From Ectothiorhodospiraceae bacterium (GTDB taxonomy: Bacteria > Pseudomonadota > Gammaproteobacteria > Thiohalomonadales > Thiohalomonadaceae): DNA of 17,366 nucleotides. The notes beneath the pieces were generated by a model. The model saw only the letters and a list, made by a program, of their open reading frames with translations. It ran no database searches and was not told the origin of the DNA. The DNA lies in contig SLDE01000072.1 in assembly GCA_007125455.1 (NCBI GenBank), positions 1-17,366 of the forward strand, written 5' to 3'. Of this stretch, positions 15,336 to 17,366 are shown one piece after another. How positions within the stretch are numbered: the stretch's first letter is position 1; every line of letters starts with the position of its first letter. The position numbers and the translations under genes were made by a program.

Positions 15336-15365
15336 ATGAACGACACAGCACAACAAGCTCAATGA
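15336..15365 (+). CDS. Possible 9-codon leader peptide overlapping the tonB start
   Basis: An ATG at 15336 opens a frame reading MNDTAQQAQ that stops at TGA 15363-15365; the tonB ATG (15362) overlaps this stop as ATGA. tonB itself lacks a clear Shine-Dalgarno sequence, so ribosomes ending the small frame could restart on tonB. No good ribosome binding site precedes the small frame either, so this may be chance. Confidence 0.2.
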   Translation: MNDTAQQAQ

Positions 15366-16153
15366 ACGGACACGGCTGGTGGCAGCAGATCCGTGTCGTG
15401 CCCGCGCTATTGAGCGTTGGCGCGCATGTGGCCGTGGTTGGGGGTGGGATCTGGCTGAGCAGCCAGCACCCGCCCCTGCCTGCCACGCCACCACCGCAGG
15501 TGGTCAGCATTTCGCTGTTGGATGCACCACCAGCCAAGCAGGCGGCGCAAACACCGGCCCCGGAGCCGCTACCGGAGCCCGTGCCCGAACCGGAGCCCGT
15601 GCCCGAACCGGAGCCCATGCCCGAACCGGAGCCCGTGCCCGAACCGGAGCCCGTGCCCGAACCGGAGCCCGTGCCTGAACCGGAGCCCGTGCCCGAACCG
15701 GAGCCCGTGCCCGAACCGGAGCCAGTGCCCGAACCGGAGCCCGTGCCCGAACCGAAGCCGCAGCAAGCCAGCAAGGTCACCGAGGAAGAGGTGAGCGACA
15801 CTGCCCCTGCAAGCATCCCGCCACATGCCGAGCTGGGCGATGTGGATGTGCACAATGAAGAGGTACTGGTCGAGCCTGTCTACCAGGCCGACTACCTGCA
15901 CAACCCCGAGCCCAGCTACCCGCGCATCTCACGGCGCCTGGGCGAAGAGGGCGAGGTGCTGTTGCGGGTATTGGTCAGCCCGGGCGGACACCCCGCGCAG
16001 ATCAAGATCGAACAAAGCAGCGGCCACAGGCGTCTGGATCAGGCAGCCAAAGAAGTGGTACAGCAATGGCGGTTTGAACCGGCACGCCGTGGTCTGCGCA
16101 CGGTAGAGGCCTGGGTATTCGTACCCATCAATTTCAGTTTGGGAGGAAGATAA
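15362..16153 (+). CDS. tonB: TonB energy-transducing protein
   Basis: An inner-membrane protein that spans the periplasm and passes energy from ExbB/ExbD to outer-membrane receptors. The 263-residue protein has an N-terminal helix (about 12-33) with the S18-xxx-H22 pattern matching Ser16/His20 of the E. coli TonB anchor, a rigid Pro-Glu spacer with ten perfect hexapeptide repeats (72-131), and a C-terminal TonB domain (about 178-263) starting near NPEPSYPRISRRLGEEG and ending AWVFVPINFSLGGR. It is the first gene behind the Fur-controlled promoter, and its stop touches the exbB start. No clear Shine-Dalgarno sequence precedes ATG 15362. The likely client is the receptor at 8309-10396, though it may serve others in the cell. 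Confidence 0.92.
   Translation: MNGHGWWQQIRVVPALLSVGAHVAVVGGGIWLSSQHPPLPATPPPQVVSISLLDAPPAKQAAQTPAPEPLPEPVPEPEPVPEPEPMPEPEPVPEPEPVPEPEPVPEPEPVPEPEPVPEPEPVPEPEPVPEPKPQQASKVTEEEVSDTAPASIPPHAELGDVDVHNEEVLVEPVYQADYLHNPEPSYPRISRRLGEEGEVLLRVLVSPGGHPAQIKIEQSSGHRRLDQAAKEVVQQWRFEPARRGLRTVEAWVFVPINFSLGGR
15575..15754 (+). repeat. Ten tandem 18-bp units in tonB encoding the Pro-Glu spacer
   Basis: The consensus unit is GAGCCCGTGCCCGAACCG, encoding EPVPEP. Ten units occur without interruption and with very few differences (an ATG in unit 3, GCCT in unit 6, CCA in unit 9). The near identity suggests recent expansion by slippage or unequal recombination. Copy number change would alter spacer length by six residues without breaking the frame. 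Confidence 0.95.
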
Positions 16154-16855
16154 GTGGATTTGGCAATCGTTTTTCGCGAAGGCGACTGGGTACTCATCGG
16201 GGTATTTCTCACCCTGCTCATTATGTCGGCCCTCACCTGGTATCTGATCTTCGCCAAGTCGGTGGTGATCCGCAAGGTGCGCCACGCCAACCGCGCCTTC
16301 CAACAAGCCTTTTGGGATGCCGAAGACATCGACAGTGCACGCCAATGCGCCGCCCAGGCCAGCGACTCCCCACTGGGAAGGCTGGCCCACACCGCCATCG
16401 CCGCCGTAGACCACTTTCAGGAGCGCCCCCGCCCCCGACTGGGGGAGGCCTGCGGGCTGGATGAGTTTCTGGTGCGCACCCTGCGCAACGGCATCAACCG
16501 CGAAAGCGCCCAAAACAGCGCCGGGATGACCCTGCTGGCCTCGGTGGGCAGTACCGCCCCCTTCGTTGGCCTGTTTGGCACCGTCTGGGGGATCTACCAC
16601 GCCCTGATCGCCATCTCCCTGGCCGGCAGCGCCAACATGGAGATGGTGGCCGGCCCACTGGGCGAGGCGCTGGTGGCCACCGCCGCCGGCCTGGCGGCGG
16701 CGATCCCCGCCGTGCTGGCCTTTAATGCCTTCAACCGCGCCAACCGCACCCTGGCCGAAGAGCTGGACGGCTTTGCCCATGACCTGCACGCCTTCCTCAC
16801 CACCGGCGCCTGCGTGATCCCCAGCAGTAGCAAGGCCTCACAGGAGGGCAAGTAA
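16154..16855 (+). CDS. exbB: ExbB, TonB-associated proton channel
   Basis: Inner-membrane subunit that forms the pentameric channel energising TonB. The 233-residue protein has three helices (about 13-35, 126-150, 172-194), a cytoplasmic loop between the first and second, and the family motifs VGSTAPFVGLFGTVWGIYHA (131-150) and EALVATAAGLAAAIPAVLAF (171-190). It starts with GTG directly after the tonB stop (TAAGTG) and has GGAGG upstream, so it is translationally coupled to tonB. It is longer than, and clearly distinct from, the 167-residue ExbB-like protein encoded upstream at 14463. Confidence 0.93.
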   Translation: MDLAIVFREGDWVLIGVFLTLLIMSALTWYLIFAKSVVIRKVRHANRAFQQAFWDAEDIDSARQCAAQASDSPLGRLAHTAIAAVDHFQERPRPRLGEACGLDEFLVRTLRNGINRESAQNSAGMTLLASVGSTAPFVGLFGTVWGIYHALIAISLAGSANMEMVAGPLGEALVATAAGLAAAIPAVLAFNAFNRANRTLAEELDGFAHDLHAFLTTGACVIPSSSKASQEGK

Positions 16856-17266
16856 ATGGCCTTCGGTAGCTTCAACAGCGGCAACGACGAGCCGATGGCG
16901 GAGATGAACGTGATCCCACTGGTGGATATCATGCTGGTGTTGCTGGTGATCTTCATCATCACCGCCCCGGTACTCACCCACGCGGTCAAGATCGACATGC
17001 CCCAGGCCAGCGCCGACATCAACGAAGAGACCCCGGATACCGTCACCCTCACCATCGAGGCCGATGGCTCGCTGTACTGGAACAACGACCCACTGCCCCT
17101 CAACCGCCTGAGCGAACGGATGCGCGAGGTCGTCGCCCAGGATCCAGACACCGAGATCCAACTACGCGCCGACAAGGGGGCACGCTACGAGATCATCGCC
17201 CAGGTACTGGCCGCCGGACGCCAGGCCGGAGCCTCACGGCTCGGCTTTGTGATGGAACCGGAATAA
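16856..17266 (+). CDS. exbD: ExbD, TonB-associated proton channel subunit
   Basis: Inner-membrane partner of ExbB with one transmembrane helix and a periplasmic domain. The 136-residue protein shows the typical start (EMNVIPLVDIMLVLLVIFII, 16-35) with the essential aspartate at D24, matching Asp25 of E. coli ExbD, and the C-terminal part (EIQLRADKGARYEIIAQVLAAGRQAGASRLGFV) is characteristic. AGGAGG lies ahead of ATG 16856, which directly follows the exbB stop (TAAATG). It is the last gene in the window; no clear terminator follows. Confidence 0.94.
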   Translation: MAFGSFNSGNDEPMAEMNVIPLVDIMLVLLVIFIITAPVLTHAVKIDMPQASADINEETPDTVTLTIEADGSLYWNNDPLPLNRLSERMREVVAQDPDTEIQLRADKGARYEIIAQVLAAGRQAGASRLGFVMEPE

Positions 17267-17277
17267 AAAGCCTCTCA

Positions 17278-17304
17278 ACACAGAGAGCACAGAGAACACA
17301 GAGA
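17278..17304. repeat. Three tandem copies of the 9-bp repeat after exbD
   Basis: ACACAGAGA, GCACAGAGA and ACACAGAGA follow each other directly, 11 bases past the exbD stop. This is the clearest example of the 9-bp family seen also at 2961-3074 and 14369-14432. The remaining bases to the window end (17305-17366) hold no recognisable gene. Confidence 0.65.
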
Positions 17305-17366
17305 ACTTAAATTGTTGATGCAGGAGAAGACCAGCAGACAATAAGCCCATAAGCCGTGCGCACAGC

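Noticed and set aside
15575..15754. CRISPR-like array
   Set aside because: The repeats are 18 bp, contiguous without spacers, in frame, and encode the Pro-Glu region of TonB.
15328..15855. Gly/Ser-rich minus-strand frame over the tonB repeats
   Set aside because: Its repetitive sequence is only the reverse reading of the 18-bp tandem units; there is no ribosome binding site or domain.

Overview
The window looks like chromosomal DNA from a GC-rich gammaproteobacterium, perhaps a Chromatiales-like or other chemolithotrophic relative. The gene order argC / DUF6776 / bactofilin / erpA followed by anmK / M23 peptidase recalls the Pseudomonas argC-tyrS neighbourhood, as I remember it. The short 386-residue citrate synthase and HemJ (instead of HemG or HemY) also fit an environmental gammaproteobacterium. 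The species cannot be fixed from the sequence alone.

Left part (1-7033): an 88-bp palindromic repeat and a non-coding leader precede a two-gene cell-wall operon on the + strand (M23/OapA-type endopeptidase, then anmK one base later). Converging on it from the right is gltA with its own promoter. Upstream of gltA is the minus-strand operon argC, DUF6776 membrane coiled-coil protein, bactofilin and erpA, which ends in hairpins that look like a terminator. The convergent anmK/gltA gap holds an inverted pair of a 9-bp-periodic repeat that recurs at two other places in the window.

Middle (7034-8308): divergent from argC is a pair made of a TlpA/ResA-like membrane-anchored thioredoxin and HemJ (protoporphyrinogen IX oxidase). 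A 37-nt near-perfect palindrome follows.

Right part (8309-17266): the most interesting region. Seven genes run in one direction: a TonB-dependent outer-membrane receptor; a 1323-residue CobN/BchH-type chelatase with an export signal and a C-terminal membrane anchor; a small MotA/TolQ/ExbB-type protein; a DUF2149 protein; TonB; ExbB; ExbD. The core (receptor, CobN-like, ExbB-like, DUF2149) matches the logic of the Bacteroidetes hmu haem-uptake operon (HmuR, HmuS, HmuU, HmuV). No AAA+ chelatase partners (CobS/CobT, ChlI/ChlD) are present. A strong Fur box overlaps a sigma70-type promoter in front of tonB, which ties at least the tonB-exbB-exbD part to iron. My reading is a periplasmic tetrapyrrole (probably haem) capture and metal-extraction system. 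In it a proton-driven ExbB-like/DUF2149 pair may replace the usual ATPase, and a second, conventional TonB-ExbB-ExbD unit powers the receptor. This is inference from domain content; the receptor lacks a clear haem-ligand histidine between its FRAP-like and NPDL motifs, so cobalt or cobinamide-type substrates remain possible.
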